A stretch of 51,614 nt of DNA from Sphaerisporangium corydalis (GCF_025506355.1 NZ_JANZYP010000073.1:1-51614); one strand, 5' to 3'; positions 41,224 to 50,046 are shown, numbered from the stretch's first letter. Made by a program: numbers and translations. Notes: generated by a model not told the origin, from the sequence alone.

Positions 41224-44200
41224 GTGAGGACAGCAACAATCGAGAGCGGTCGCCGTACCGAGCCTGAAGCAGCCCAACCGCCTTCGGACCCGGGCGCGCC
41301 AACCGGCCCCGGTAACGCACCCAGAAGGTCGTGGGCTCTGCGCAACTGGCGGGTGCGTACCCGTCTCATCGCGCTCATCCTGGTGCCCACCCTGGTGGCC
41401 GTACTGCTCGGCGGCCTCCGCGTGGCCACCTCGATCCAGAGCGCCACAGAATATGAACGCGTCCGGACGGTGGCCGAGTTCGTCACCAACCTGGGCGACC
41501 TGGTCCATCAGCTCGACCTGGAGCGGGACCTATCCGCGAGGTTCGTCGCCAACGGCCGCCGGGGGAGCAACGCCAAGACGCTCATCACCGAGCAGCAGAA
41601 CGCCGTCGACTCCGCCGCCCAGCTCGTGCGCGACCGCAGGCCCGACGTCGAGCCCGCGCTCGGAGAGATCGGGCGCCAGGAGTTCAGCCGCGTGCTCGGC
41701 CGCCTGTCCGAGCTCAAGGCGCTGCGGGACACCATCGGGAAGTCCCAGCTCCCGTCGCTCCCGTCCCTGGAGAAGTACAACCTCGTCATCGACGACCTTC
41801 TGGCCGTGTTCGACGAGACGGCGCGCGGCAGTTCCGACGAGTCCCTGGACGCCAGCGCATCGGCCCTCGCCTCGCTGACCAGGGCCGCGGAACAGTCCTC
41901 CCGGCAGCGCGGCTTCGTGGCGATCGCCCTGGTCGCCGGCCGCTTCGACAAGCCCGGCCTGGAGGCGTTCAACGCCGCCAGGTCCCAGCAGGCCAGCGAG
42001 TTCAGCGCCTTCCTGTTCAGGGCCACCCCCGCCGAACGGCAGGCCTACTTCGACACCGTCAGTAGCCAGCTCATCGACCGCGCCGCGGGCACGGTCCAGC
42101 GCGTGCTGAGCCTGACCGACGAAGGCGTGGCGCTACGCGGGCTCGGGGACGGCCGCAACCAGGACGACTACTGGTTCGAGGCCGCCAACGACGGCCTCAA
42201 CCGCATGCACGACGCCCAGCGGACGATGGGCCGGGGCATCGTGGAGCGGGCCGGCGAACTGGCCCGCGCCGACCAGAGCCAGGCCGCCGTCAACATCGGC
42301 GTCGTCGCGCTCCTGATCATCCTGGTCCTGCTGATCACCACCGTCATGGCCCGCTCCCTGGTCGCACCGCTGCGCCAGCTCCGCCGCGAGGCGCTGGAGA
42401 TCGCGGGCCGCCGGCTGCCGGAGATGGTGCAGAAGCTCCGGGAGTCGGAAGGCAACGCGGGCGCTCCTGAGGTACGGCCCATCGGCGTGGCCTCGACCGA
42501 CGAGGTCGGGGAAGTGGCGCGGGCGTTCGACGAGGTCCACCGCGAGGCGATCCGCCTGGCGAGCGACGAGGCGCAGCTGCGAAGCAACGTCAGCGCCATG
42601 TTCGTCAACCTCTCGCGCCGGACGCAGACGCTGGTGGAGCGGCAGATCACCCTGATCGACGGTCTGGAGCAGGGCGAGCAGGACGACGGGCGGCTGGGAG
42701 ACCTCTTCCGCCTGGACCACCTCGCGACCCGCATGCGCCGCAACAGTGAGAACCTCCTGGTCCTCGCCGGGCAGGAGCCCGCGCGACGCTGGAGCCAGCC
42801 CGTCCCGCTGCTGGACGTCACCCGCGCCTCGCTGTCGGAGGTGGAGAACTACGAGCGGGTGGCCATGCAGGTCCCCACCGGCGTCTCCATCGTCGGCCAG
42901 GCCGTCAACGACGTCATCCACCTGCTGGCCGAGCTGGTGGAGAACGCGATCTCCTTCTCCCCGCGCGAGACCAGGGTCACCGTCTCGGGCAACCGCATCG
43001 ACGGCGGCGGCGTGATGATCTCCATCACCGACGCCGGCATCGGCATGACCGACGAGGAGCTCGCCCAGACCAACTGGCGCCTCGCCAACCCGCCGGTCGT
43101 GGACGTCTCGGTGTCCCGACGCATGGGCCTGTTCGTGGTCGGCCGGCTCGCCCTGCGAAACGGCATCCGCGTGCAGCTCCGGCGGCACGACGCCGGCGGC
43201 CTGACCGCGATGGTCCTGCTCCCCGAGTCGCTCATGGGCATGCCCGCCCACCCGGGCGGGGGAGCCCCCGCGGCCGGGCAGGCGTTCGCCGGCACCGGAG
43301 CGGCCGCCGCCGCCTGGTCGGGCGCGCCCCAACCGGCCGGCCAGAGCCTGTTCGCCTCGGCCGCACCGGCCGGCGGGTTCGACTACCAGGCCGGCCCGGC
43401 CCTGTTCGGGAACTCGTACGCCGACCAGGGAGCGTTCGGCGCCGCCAACGGCGGGCCGCTCGGCCCGACCACCGGCGGCGGGCTCGGCGCTCCCGGCGGC
43501 GGCTTCGGCGGCCCGCCCTCGGGCGGCTTCGGCACCCCTGCCCCGGGAACGGGCGGCTTCTACGGCCCGGCCTCGGGCGGGTTCGGCGGACCCCCCACCG
43601 GCTCGGGCGGCTACGGCGGCCCGCCGGCGGGAGCGGGGGGCGGCTACAACGGCCCGCCCACCGGCGCCGGCGGTTACGGCGGCCCTGGTTCCGACGGTTA
43701 CGGGGGTCCCCCCACGGGCGGCCACAACGGCCCGCCCACCGGCGGCCAGAGCCTGTTCGGCCCGCCGACGGGCCCGAGCACCTACGGCGGCTCGCAGGGC
43801 GGCCCGGGAAGTTTCGGCGGCCCGCCCACCGGACCGTCCGCCTACGCGGGGCCGCCCACCGGCCCCCCGAACAGGAACGGCGACGGCGAACTGCCGGTCC
43901 GCATGCGCCCGCGCAGGTACGAGTCCTCGGACCTGGACGCCGTCACCGGCCCGCTGCCCGCCGTCCGCAGCTCTCCCATGGAGCAGGAGGACGAGTTCCT
44001 GCCGATCTTCGCGGCCGTCGAGTCGGCATGGTTCCGGCGCGCCGACCGCGAGGCCGACAAGGAGAAGGCCGCGCCGGGATGGCAGGAGATCCCCGCGGAC
44101 GCCGGATGGCAGGCGGCGGCCGTCGTCGCCGAGCCGGTCCGGGACGGGACCACCGCCGCGGGCCTGCCCAAGCGGGTGCCCAAGGCGAACCTGGTGCCGG

Positions 44201-44403
44201 GAACGGCGGGCACACCCGAGCCCGTCGCCTCACCCATGCCCGCCATGCCGGCTCTGTCGCCCGACCGGGCGCGTAGCCGCCTGTCGAGCTTCCAGCAGGG
44301 CATCCGGCAGGGCCGGGCCGTCGCGCGGGGCGAGCTGAGCGAGGACGAAGTGGCGTATAACGCCGAGCTTCGGCGCATTCAGGGCGACAAGGAGGACAAG
44401 TGA
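41224..44403 (+). CDS. cvnA: Conservon 3 sensor-ATPase CvnA
   Basis: A 1059-residue paralogue with the same order: LRNWRVRTRLIALILVPTLV entering the first helix (about 45-62), NIT-like extracytoplasmic domain, second helix (about 358-378), HAMP-like linker, LDHLATRMRRNSEN, N-box ELVENAISFSP (about 570) and DAGIGM (DSGIGM in copies 1 and 2). The ~385-residue tail is rich in GGFGGPP(T/S)G and GGYGGPP units, then DEFLPIFAAVESAWFRR (about 923), GLPKRVPKANLVPG (about 980) and QQGIRQGRA. The GTG at 41224 is chosen because context matches cvnA2's start; an in-frame extension to about 41101 is open but unlikely. Stop overlaps cvnB3. Confidence 0.92.
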   Translation: MRTATIESGRRTEPEAAQPPSDPGAPTGPGNAPRRSWALRNWRVRTRLIALILVPTLVAVLLGGLRVATSIQSATEYERVRTVAEFVTNLGDLVHQLDLERDLSARFVANGRRGSNAKTLITEQQNAVDSAAQLVRDRRPDVEPALGEIGRQEFSRVLGRLSELKALRDTIGKSQLPSLPSLEKYNLVIDDLLAVFDETARGSSDESLDASASALASLTRAAEQSSRQRGFVAIALVAGRFDKPGLEAFNAARSQQASEFSAFLFRATPAERQAYFDTVSSQLIDRAAGTVQRVLSLTDEGVALRGLGDGRNQDDYWFEAANDGLNRMHDAQRTMGRGIVERAGELARADQSQAAVNIGVVALLIILVLLITTVMARSLVAPLRQLRREALEIAGRRLPEMVQKLRESEGNAGAPEVRPIGVASTDEVGEVARAFDEVHREAIRLASDEAQLRSNVSAMFVNLSRRTQTLVERQITLIDGLEQGEQDDGRLGDLFRLDHLATRMRRNSENLLVLAGQEPARRWSQPVPLLDVTRASLSEVENYERVAMQVPTGVSIVGQAVNDVIHLLAELVENAISFSPRETRVTVSGNRIDGGGVMISITDAGIGMTDEELAQTNWRLANPPVVDVSVSRRMGLFVVGRLALRNGIRVQLRRHDAGGLTAMVLLPESLMGMPAHPGGGAPAAGQAFAGTGAAAAAWSGAPQPAGQSLFASAAPAGGFDYQAGPALFGNSYADQGAFGAANGGPLGPTTGGGLGAPGGGFGGPPSGGFGTPAPGTGGFYGPASGGFGGPPTGSGGYGGPPAGAGGGYNGPPTGAGGYGGPGSDGYGGPPTGGHNGPPTGGQSLFGPPTGPSTYGGSQGGPGSFGGPPTGPSAYAGPPTGPPNRNGDGELPVRMRPRRYESSDLDAVTGPLPAVRSSPMEQEDEFLPIFAAVESAWFRRADREADKEKAAPGWQEIPADAGWQAAAVVAEPVRDGTTAAGLPKRVPKANLVPGTAGTPEPVASPMPAMPALSPDRARSRLSSFQQGIRQGRAVARGELSEDEVAYNAELRRIQGDKEDK
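43450..43870 (+). repeat. GG(F/Y)GGPP(T/S)G coding repeats in the CvnA3 tail
   Basis: About a dozen units built on GGCGGCTTCGGCGGCCCG-like codons run from about residue 743 to 882. They encode a Gly/Pro/Tyr/Phe-rich segment, which looks like a low-complexity, possibly phase-separating region. Confidence 0.75.
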
Positions 44404-44822
44404 GAGAGCTGAGCCAAGCCGCCCGCGGAGTCAACTGGCTGATCACCGACTTCGTCCGGGGCGTACCGGGGGTGGCGCACACGGTGGTGGTGTCCTCCGA
44501 CGGGTTGCCTCTGGCCTTCTCGGAGGGGTTCCCCAAGGACCGGGCCGACCAGCTCGCGGCGGTGGCCGCGGGTCTGATCAGCCTGACCCAGGGTGCGTCC
44601 CGGGTGTTCGAGGGTGGAGCGGTCACGCAGACCGTGGTGGAGATGCAGCGCGGCCTGCTGCTGATCATGTCGATCAGCGACGGCTCCTGCCTGGCCGTGC
44701 TGGCCGCCCCTGACTGTGACATGGGTCTGGTGGCGTACCAGATGACGCTGATGGTCGAGCGCGCAGGTCAGGTCCTGACCCCGGCCGTGCGCGCCGAGCT
44801 TCAGGCGTCGTCACCGCGGTGA
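44400..44822 (+). CDS. cvnB: Conservon 3 CvnB, roadblock/LC7 protein
   Basis: A 140-residue CvnB, very close to copy 2: RGVNWLITDFVRGVPGVAH, then FPKDRADQL and the GASRVFEGGAVTQ core. Bases 44497-44672 are identical to 34877-35052. Overlaps cvnA3 as GTGA and cvnC3 at its stop. Expected role is to link CvnA3 with CvnD3. The shared central segment suggests that CvnB2 and CvnB3 could cross-talk. Confidence 0.93.
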   Translation: MRELSQAARGVNWLITDFVRGVPGVAHTVVVSSDGLPLAFSEGFPKDRADQLAAVAAGLISLTQGASRVFEGGAVTQTVVEMQRGLLLIMSISDGSCLAVLAAPDCDMGLVAYQMTLMVERAGQVLTPAVRAELQASSPR

Positions 44823-45211
44823 CCTCCATGGGCGGTCCGGGCTGGGAGGACGGATTACGGCGTTACCAACAGGAGCCGTCGTCCCCGGTCCGGCCTTTCA
44901 CGGTCACCGGAGGGCGCTCGGCACCACGGACGCATCTGGCCATGGAGACGTTGGTTCACTCCACGATTCCGGCTTACCAAGATATTTCCGGCCTCATCCC
45001 GGAGTACCAGGCGATCAACACGCTCTGCCGCCAGGTACGCTCCGTCGCCGAGATCTCCGCGCTCCTGCGGGTCCCGCTCGGCGTCGCCCGGGTGCTCATC
45101 TCGGACATGGCCGCGGAAGGCCTGATCCAGTTGCACCAGCCGCAACTCGACGCCGGGAAGCCGGATCTCAACTTGCTCGAAAGGGTTCTCAGTGGACTTC
45201 GCAGGCTCTAG
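44819..45211 (+). CDS. cvnC: Conservon 3 CvnC, DUF742 protein
   Basis: A 130-residue DUF742 protein: VRPFTVTGGRSAPR near residues 22-35, SVAEISALLRVPLGVARVLI, and the shared end ERVLSGLRRL. The GTG at 44819 overlaps the cvnB3 stop as GTGA; an ATG nine bases later would also serve. The final 20 bases overlap cvnD3, as in the other copies. Confidence 0.9.
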   Translation: MTSMGGPGWEDGLRRYQQEPSSPVRPFTVTGGRSAPRTHLAMETLVHSTIPAYQDISGLIPEYQAINTLCRQVRSVAEISALLRVPLGVARVLISDMAAEGLIQLHQPQLDAGKPDLNLLERVLSGLRRL

Positions 45212-45782
45212 CCGCGGCGGGTTGACCTCGACGAAGATCGTCGTCGCGGGTGGGTTCGGCGTGGGCAAGACGACCTTCGTGGGGGCGGTGTCGGAGATCG
45301 TCCCCCTCACCACCGAGGCGGTCATGACCGACGCCAGCGCCGGCATCGACGACCTGGGCCTCATCCCGCGCAAGACCACCACGACGGTGGCCATGGACTT
45401 CGGACGCGTGTCGCTGGACAGCGAGCTGATCCTCTACCTGTTCGGCACCCCGGGGCAGCACCGCTTCTGGTTCATGTGGGACGACCTGGTCCGTGGCGCG
45501 ATCGGGGCGGTCGTCCTGGTCGACACACGGCGCCTCGCCGACAGCTTCCCCGCCGTCGACTACTTCGAGGAGGCGAAGCTGCCGTTCGTCATCGGGCTCA
45601 ACGGATGGGACGGCATGCACCCCCACCAGGACGAGGAGGTGCGCGACGCCCTCACCCTGGGCCCGCACATCCCGATCGTCCGTACCGACGCCCGGCAGCG
45701 CGACTCGGTCAAGAGCACGCTGATCGCGCTGGTCGAGCACGCGCTCACCATGCGGGTGTCGGTACCCGGCTGGAGGAGCTGA
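45192..45782 (+). CDS. cvnD: Conservon 3 CvnD, Ras-like small GTPase
   Basis: A 196-residue GTPase: GGFGVGKTT, LFGTPGQHRFWFMWDD, NGWD and TDARQ. It has IPRKTTTTV where copies 1 and 2 have TPHKTTTTV, a change next to the likely switch I. The GTG start sits in cvnC3. Its first half is nearly identical in DNA to copy 2 (45264-45352), while stretches near 45466-45530 are closer to copy 1, so it is a mosaic. It ends 123 bases before ffh. Confidence 0.93.
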   Translation: MDFAGSSRGGLTSTKIVVAGGFGVGKTTFVGAVSEIVPLTTEAVMTDASAGIDDLGLIPRKTTTTVAMDFGRVSLDSELILYLFGTPGQHRFWFMWDDLVRGAIGAVVLVDTRRLADSFPAVDYFEEAKLPFVIGLNGWDGMHPHQDEEVRDALTLGPHIPIVRTDARQRDSVKSTLIALVEHALTMRVSVPGWRS

Positions 45783-45905
45783 CGGCACCGGACCTCCCGG
45801 CCCACCGCTCGAAACGCGTGACCGGCCCGCGGAGCGGATAGGCTGGGAGGTCGAGTCCCAGACGCATTCCCCGGACGATCCGTAGCGCAGAGGCTGGCCA
45901 ATCAC

Positions 45906-47459
45906 GTGTTCGAGACGCTTTCCGACCGGCTGACATCGGTCTTCTCCTCCCTCAAGTCCAAAGGGAGGCTGTCCGACGCCGACATCGACGCGACCTGCCG
46001 AGAGATCCGCATCGCGCTTCTCGAGGCCGACGTCGCGCTGCCGGTCGTCAAGGAGTTCGTTTCCCATGTCAAGGAACGCGCCCGGGGCGCGGAGGTCTCC
46101 CAGGCGCTCAACCCGGCCCAGCAGGTCGTCAAGATCGTCAATGACGAGCTGGTGCGGATCCTGGGCGGGGAGACCCGGCGGCTGAGGTTCGCCAAGACCC
46201 CGCCCACCGTCATCATGCTCGCCGGCCTCCAGGGCGCGGGAAAGACCACCCTGGCCGGCAAGCTCGCCCGGTGGCTGCGCGAGCAGGGGCACGCCCCGCT
46301 CCTGGTGGCCGCCGACCTGCAGCGGCCCAACGCCGTCCAGCAGCTCCAGGTCGTCGGGCAGCGCGCCCAGGTCGCCGTGCACGCCCCCGAGCCGGGCAAC
46401 GGCGTCGGCGACCCCGTCAAGGTGGCGCGCGAGTCCATCGACCACGCCAGGCGCCAGCAGCACGACATCGTCATCATCGACACCGCCGGCCGCCTCGGCA
46501 TCGACCAGGAGCTGATGCGGCAGGCCGCGGACATCCGCGACGCCGTCAGCCCCGACGAGGTCCTGTTCGTCGTCGACGCCATGATCGGCCAGGACGCCGT
46601 CACCACCGCCCAGGCCTTCATGGACGGCGTGGGCTTCGACGGGGTCGTGCTCACCAAGCTCGACGGCGACGCCCGCGGCGGCGCCGCCCTCTCGGTGCGC
46701 CACATCACCGGCCGCCCGATCATGTTCGCCTCGACCGGTGAGAAGCTCGAGGACTTCGACGCCTTCCACCCCGACCGCATGGCGTCCCGCATCCTCGACA
46801 TGGGCGACATCCTCACCCTGATCGAGCAGGCGCAGCGCACCTTCGACGAGGCCGACGCCGCCAAGATGGCGGGCAAGCTCGCCTCCGGCGAGAACTTCAC
46901 GCTCGACGACTTCCTCGAACAGATGATGATGGTCCGCAAGATGGGCCCGCTCAAGAACCTGCTCGGCATGATGCCCGGCATGGGGCAGATGCGCGAGCAG
47001 CTCAACCAGGTCGACGAGCGCGACCTCGACCGGGTCGCCGCCATCATCCGGTCGATGACCCCCGCCGAACGCCAAGAGCCGAAGATGATCAACGGCTCGC
47101 GGCGCGCGCGCATCGCCCGGGGCTCGGGCGTCACCGTGACCGAGGTCAGCAGCCTCGTGACCCGCTTCTTCGACGCGCAGAAGATGATGAAGCAGGTCGC
47201 GGGCGGCATGGGCATCCCCGGGATGCCCGGGAGCCGCAAGGGCGGCAAGGCCGCGCAGAAGAAGGCCAAGAAGGGCCGCCGGGTCTCCGGCGACCCGCGC
47301 AAGGCCGCGCTGGGCAAGGCGGCGGCCGGCGACGGCGACGCGCCCCAGCTGCCCCCGGGCCTCGGGGGTCTCGGCGGTCTGGGCGGTCAGCTTCCTCCGG
47401 GGCTGGAGCTCCCTCCGGGCTTCGACCCCTCCAAGCTCCGGCTGCCCGGCCAGAAGTAG
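45906..47459 (+). CDS. ffh: Signal recognition particle protein Ffh (SRP54)
   Basis: A 517-residue GTPase that binds signal sequences with 4.5S RNA and targets ribosomes to FtsY. N domain about 1-90; G domain with GLQGAGKTT (about 109-117), DTAGR and TKLDGDARGG; M domain with Met-rich EQMMMVRKMGPLKNLLGMMPGMG (start about 339) and the RNA-binding SRRARIARGSG helix (about 400). The C-terminal ~55 residues are Gly/Leu/Pro-rich (LPPGLELPPGF), an actinobacterial extension. GTG start. In mycobacteria ffh is close to glnD; here the conservon stretch lies between. Confidence 0.97.
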   Translation: MFETLSDRLTSVFSSLKSKGRLSDADIDATCREIRIALLEADVALPVVKEFVSHVKERARGAEVSQALNPAQQVVKIVNDELVRILGGETRRLRFAKTPPTVIMLAGLQGAGKTTLAGKLARWLREQGHAPLLVAADLQRPNAVQQLQVVGQRAQVAVHAPEPGNGVGDPVKVARESIDHARRQQHDIVIIDTAGRLGIDQELMRQAADIRDAVSPDEVLFVVDAMIGQDAVTTAQAFMDGVGFDGVVLTKLDGDARGGAALSVRHITGRPIMFASTGEKLEDFDAFHPDRMASRILDMGDILTLIEQAQRTFDEADAAKMAGKLASGENFTLDDFLEQMMMVRKMGPLKNLLGMMPGMGQMREQLNQVDERDLDRVAAIIRSMTPAERQEPKMINGSRRARIARGSGVTVTEVSSLVTRFFDAQKMMKQVAGGMGIPGMPGSRKGGKAAQKKAKKGRRVSGDPRKAALGKAAAGDGDAPQLPPGLGGLGGLGGQLPPGLELPPGFDPSKLRLPGQK

Positions 47460-47473
47460 CCTTCGGGCTTTTT
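47458..47473 (+). terminator. Short UUCG hairpin with T-run after ffh
   Basis: AGCC-TTCG-GGCT (47458-47469) is a 4 bp stem with an ultrastable UUCG loop, followed at once by TTTTT (47469-47473). It begins within the stop codon of ffh. Probably a partial terminator. The remainder of 47474-47739 holds the rpsP leader; ATCTGGCACAATGAC near 47590 could include a -10 element. Confidence 0.5.
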
Positions 47474-47739
47474 CTCGGGTCCGGCCGGGAGCGTTCCGGC
47501 GGTTATCGGGTCTGGCTTTGGGTCTCTGAGCCGGTCGGAGGCACTCCGGTGGCGCCGATCGGGCGTCGATTCGGACAGGCGCCCAATCATCTGGCACAAT
47601 GACATGTTGGAACACCGTGACCGTGGGTGCCCTCTCACCCCCGCGAGTCACGGCTTGTCCCTCGGGCGGTCATCCCGTCGTGCCCCACTCGGCGAGACGC
47701 CCGCTCACCCACGCTTCGATTGCAGGAGAGACCACACCC

Positions 47740-48204
47740 GTGGCAGTCAAGATCAAGCTCAAGCGGCTCGGCATGATCCGCAACCCGCAGTACCGCATCG
47801 TGGTGGCCGACAGCCGCACCAAGCGTGACGGCCGTGCGATCGAGGAGATCGGCCTCTACCACCCCAAGGAGAACCCGTCGTTCATCCAGGTGAACTCCGA
47901 GCGGGCGCAGTACTGGCTGGGAGTCGGCGCGCAGCCGACCGACCCGGTCATGAAGCTCTTCAAGCTCACCGGTGACTGGCAGAAGTTCAAGGGCGAGGCC
48001 GCTCCGCCGCCTCTGCTCGTGGCCGAGCCCAAGCCCGACCGTCACGCGATCTACGAGGCCGCCGCGAAGGAGTCGCTCGCGGGCGACGCCGGAAGCGCCA
48101 GCGCCACCACGCAGCGCAGGCCCAAGAAGACCGTGAAGGCTGACGAGACCCCCGCGACCCCGGCCGAGCCGGCCGCGGAGGAGAAGCCGGAAGGCGAGGC
48201 CTGA
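47740..48204 (+). CDS. rpsP: 30S ribosomal protein S16
   Basis: A 154-residue S16. The core (about 1-85) begins VAVKIKLKRLGMIRNPQYRIVV and includes IEEIGLYHPKENP and WLGVGAQPTDPV. The remaining ~70 residues are an Ala/Glu/Lys/Pro-rich extension, common in actinobacteria and absent from the ~82-residue E. coli form. GTG start, AGGAG about 12 bases before. khpA starts one base after its stop. Confidence 0.97.
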   Translation: MAVKIKLKRLGMIRNPQYRIVVADSRTKRDGRAIEEIGLYHPKENPSFIQVNSERAQYWLGVGAQPTDPVMKLFKLTGDWQKFKGEAAPPPLLVAEPKPDRHAIYEAAAKESLAGDAGSASATTQRRPKKTVKADETPATPAEPAAEEKPEGEA

Positions 48205-48205
48205 G

Positions 48206-48448
48206 GTGCTTGAGGAAGCCCTCGAGCATCTGGTCAAGGGCATCGTCGAGCATCCTGACGACGTTCTGGTTCGTGCCCGCCGCATCCGCAGCGGGCGCGT
48301 CCTCGAGGTCCGGGTCCATCCCGAGGACCTCGGCAAGGTCATCGGTCGCGGTGGCCGCACGGCGAAGGCGCTTCGCACCGTCATGAACGCCCTCGCCGAC
48401 GGCAAGTACGTCCGGGTCGACCTGCTCGACCTGAACGAGGCCCGATAA
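48206..48448 (+). CDS. khpA: KH-domain RNA-binding protein KhpA
   Basis: An 80-residue single KH-domain protein. The GxxG loop is GKVIGRGGRTAKALR (GRGG core, about residues 48-51). The gene is always found between rpsP and rimM in actinobacteria and binds RNA, with suggested roles in ribosome assembly, cell size and small-RNA action in relatives. GTG start, one base after rpsP. Confidence 0.95.
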   Translation: MLEEALEHLVKGIVEHPDDVLVRARRIRSGRVLEVRVHPEDLGKVIGRGGRTAKALRTVMNALADGKYVRVDLLDLNEAR

Positions 48449-48476
48449 CGAGACCTCAGAGGTCACCGATCCTCTG

Positions 48477-48512
48477 GACAGGGGACCCCCGCACGCCGGG
48501 CGGTCCCCTGTC
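48477..48512 (+). terminator. 11 bp hairpin between khpA and rimM
   Basis: GACAGGGGACC (48477-48487) and GGTCCCCTGTC (48502-48512) form a perfect stem with a 14-base loop, 29 bases after khpA. No T-run. It could terminate partly or act as an attenuator ahead of rimM; the rest of 48449-48713 has no gene. Confidence 0.55.
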
Positions 48513-48713
48513 GCGGTCCGAGACGGCGTTCTGGCCCTGCTCACGGGCTTCGGGCTTTGGGCTGTCCGGCTTTTCGGGCTTTCGCGTGATGCCATGCCGG
48601 TCACCACTCTGTTGCCGCGCAGGGGCTCCGTGGGGTGCCGGGCTCTCCTTGACGTTTCTGACGTGTGGTGCTTCCGATCTATATCTTCTCTATCTCTTCT
48701 AAGGAGTGGTGAC

Positions 48714-49229
48714 GTGCAGCTCGTTGTCGGCCGCATCGGCCGCCCGCACGGCATCCGTGGCGAGGTGACCGTCGAGGTGCGCACCGACGACCCCGAGTCG
48801 CGCTTCGCCATCGGCGCCTCCCTGGCCACCGACCCCGCGAGTGCCGGCCCGCTCGTGATCGAGAACATGCACTGGCACAAGGCCATCCTGCTGCTGCACT
48901 TCGCGGGCGTCACCAGCCGTGAGGGGGCCGAGGAGCTCCGCGGCACCATGCTCGTGATCGACTCCGCGGACCTGCCGCCCTCCGACGACCCCGACGAGTT
49001 CCACGACCACCAGCTCATCGGCATGTCGGTCGTCACCACCGACGGCACCGGCGTCGGAGAGATCGTCGACGTCCTGCACCACGGCCAGGACCTGCTGGTG
49101 ATCCGGCGGGCGGGTGGCCAGGTCCTGGTCCCGTTCGTGCGGACCCTGGTCCCCGAGATCGACCTGGACGCCAAGCGCGTCGTCGTGGACGCCCCGCCCG
49201 GCCTGCTCGACCCCGACGAGATGGCCTGA
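48714..49229 (+). CDS. rimM: 16S rRNA processing protein RimM
   Basis: A 171-residue 30S maturation factor that binds S19. N-terminal domain VGRIGRPHGIRGEVTVEVRTD; C-terminal PRC-barrel begins at LIGMSVVTTDG (about 100) and ends VPFVRTLVPEIDLDAKRVVV. GTG start 48714, with AAGGAG at 48701-48706. A longer in-frame upstream stretch is not family-like. It is 31 bases before trmD. Confidence 0.95.
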   Translation: MQLVVGRIGRPHGIRGEVTVEVRTDDPESRFAIGASLATDPASAGPLVIENMHWHKAILLLHFAGVTSREGAEELRGTMLVIDSADLPPSDDPDEFHDHQLIGMSVVTTDGTGVGEIVDVLHHGQDLLVIRRAGGQVLVPFVRTLVPEIDLDAKRVVVDAPPGLLDPDEMA

Positions 49230-49260
49230 TCATGGAATGGCGGGCCGCGGACCGGTGACC

Positions 49261-50046
49261 ATGCGCGTCGACATCATCTCGATCTTCCCTGAGTACTTCG
49301 CCCCGCTCGACGTCTCGCTGATCGGCAAGGCGCGGCAGAGGGGGCTGCTGGACGTCCGGCTGCACCAGCTCCGCGACTGGACCCACGACGTGCACCGCAC
49401 CGTGGACGACACCCCCTACGGCGGGGGGCCCGGCATGGTGATGAAGCCGGAGCCGTGGAGCGAGGCCATCGACGCCGTCGCCGGCTCCGCGCCCGAGCCG
49501 CCGCGCCTGGTCGTGCCGACACCGAGCGGGCGGCCGTTCACCCAGGAGGTGGCCCTCGCGTACGCCGCCGAGCCGTGGCTGCTGTTCGCGCCCGCCCGCT
49601 ACGAGGGCATCGACTCCCGGGTCATGGCCGAGTACGGCGACCGGCTGCGCCTCGACGAGGTCAGCATCGGCGACTACGTCCTCGCGGGCGGGGAGGCCGC
49701 CGTGCTGGTCATGGTCGAGGCCGTCGCGCGGCTGCTGCCCGGCGTGCTCGGCAACGCCGGCTCGGTGACCGACGACTCCTTCGCCCCCGGGGCCATGGCG
49801 GGCCTCCTGGAAGGCCCCGTCTACACCAAGCCGCCCGTGTGGCGCGGCCACGAGGTGCCGCCGATCCTGCTCTCCGGCAACCACGGGGCGATCGCCCGCT
49901 GGCGCAGGGACCAGGCGCTCCGCCGCACCGTCGCCAACCGGCCCGAACTGGCCGCGCGCCTCGACCCCGGGACCCTTGACAAACGTGATCGCCAGGTCCT
50001 CGACGAGGCTTCGTTTCGCTTCCCGCCGGAAGATATGGCAGACTGA
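49261..50046 (+). CDS. trmD: tRNA (guanine37-N1)-methyltransferase TrmD
   Basis: A 261-residue SPOUT enzyme, dimeric, forming m1G37 in tRNAs with G36-G37, which prevents +1 slippage. Motifs: MRVDIISIFPEYF start, DDTPYGGGPGMVM (about 53-65), ARYEGIDSRV, SIGDYVLAGGEAAVLV for the knotted SAM site, and LLSGNHGAIARWRR near the end. ATG 49261 is preferred; GTG 49255 is two codons upstream. The gene sits in its usual place between rimM and rplS. Confidence 0.96.
   Translation: MRVDIISIFPEYFAPLDVSLIGKARQRGLLDVRLHQLRDWTHDVHRTVDDTPYGGGPGMVMKPEPWSEAIDAVAGSAPEPPRLVVPTPSGRPFTQEVALAYAAEPWLLFAPARYEGIDSRVMAEYGDRLRLDEVSIGDYVLAGGEAAVLVMVEAVARLLPGVLGNAGSVTDDSFAPGAMAGLLEGPVYTKPPVWRGHEVPPILLSGNHGAIARWRRDQALRRTVANRPELAARLDPGTLDKRDRQVLDEASFRFPPEDMAD

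Noticed and set aside
16857..45782. Conservon-linked CvnE/CvnF P450 genes
   Set aside because: Searched by eye downstream of each cvnD: no heme-binding FxxGxxxC motif in any gene of the window.
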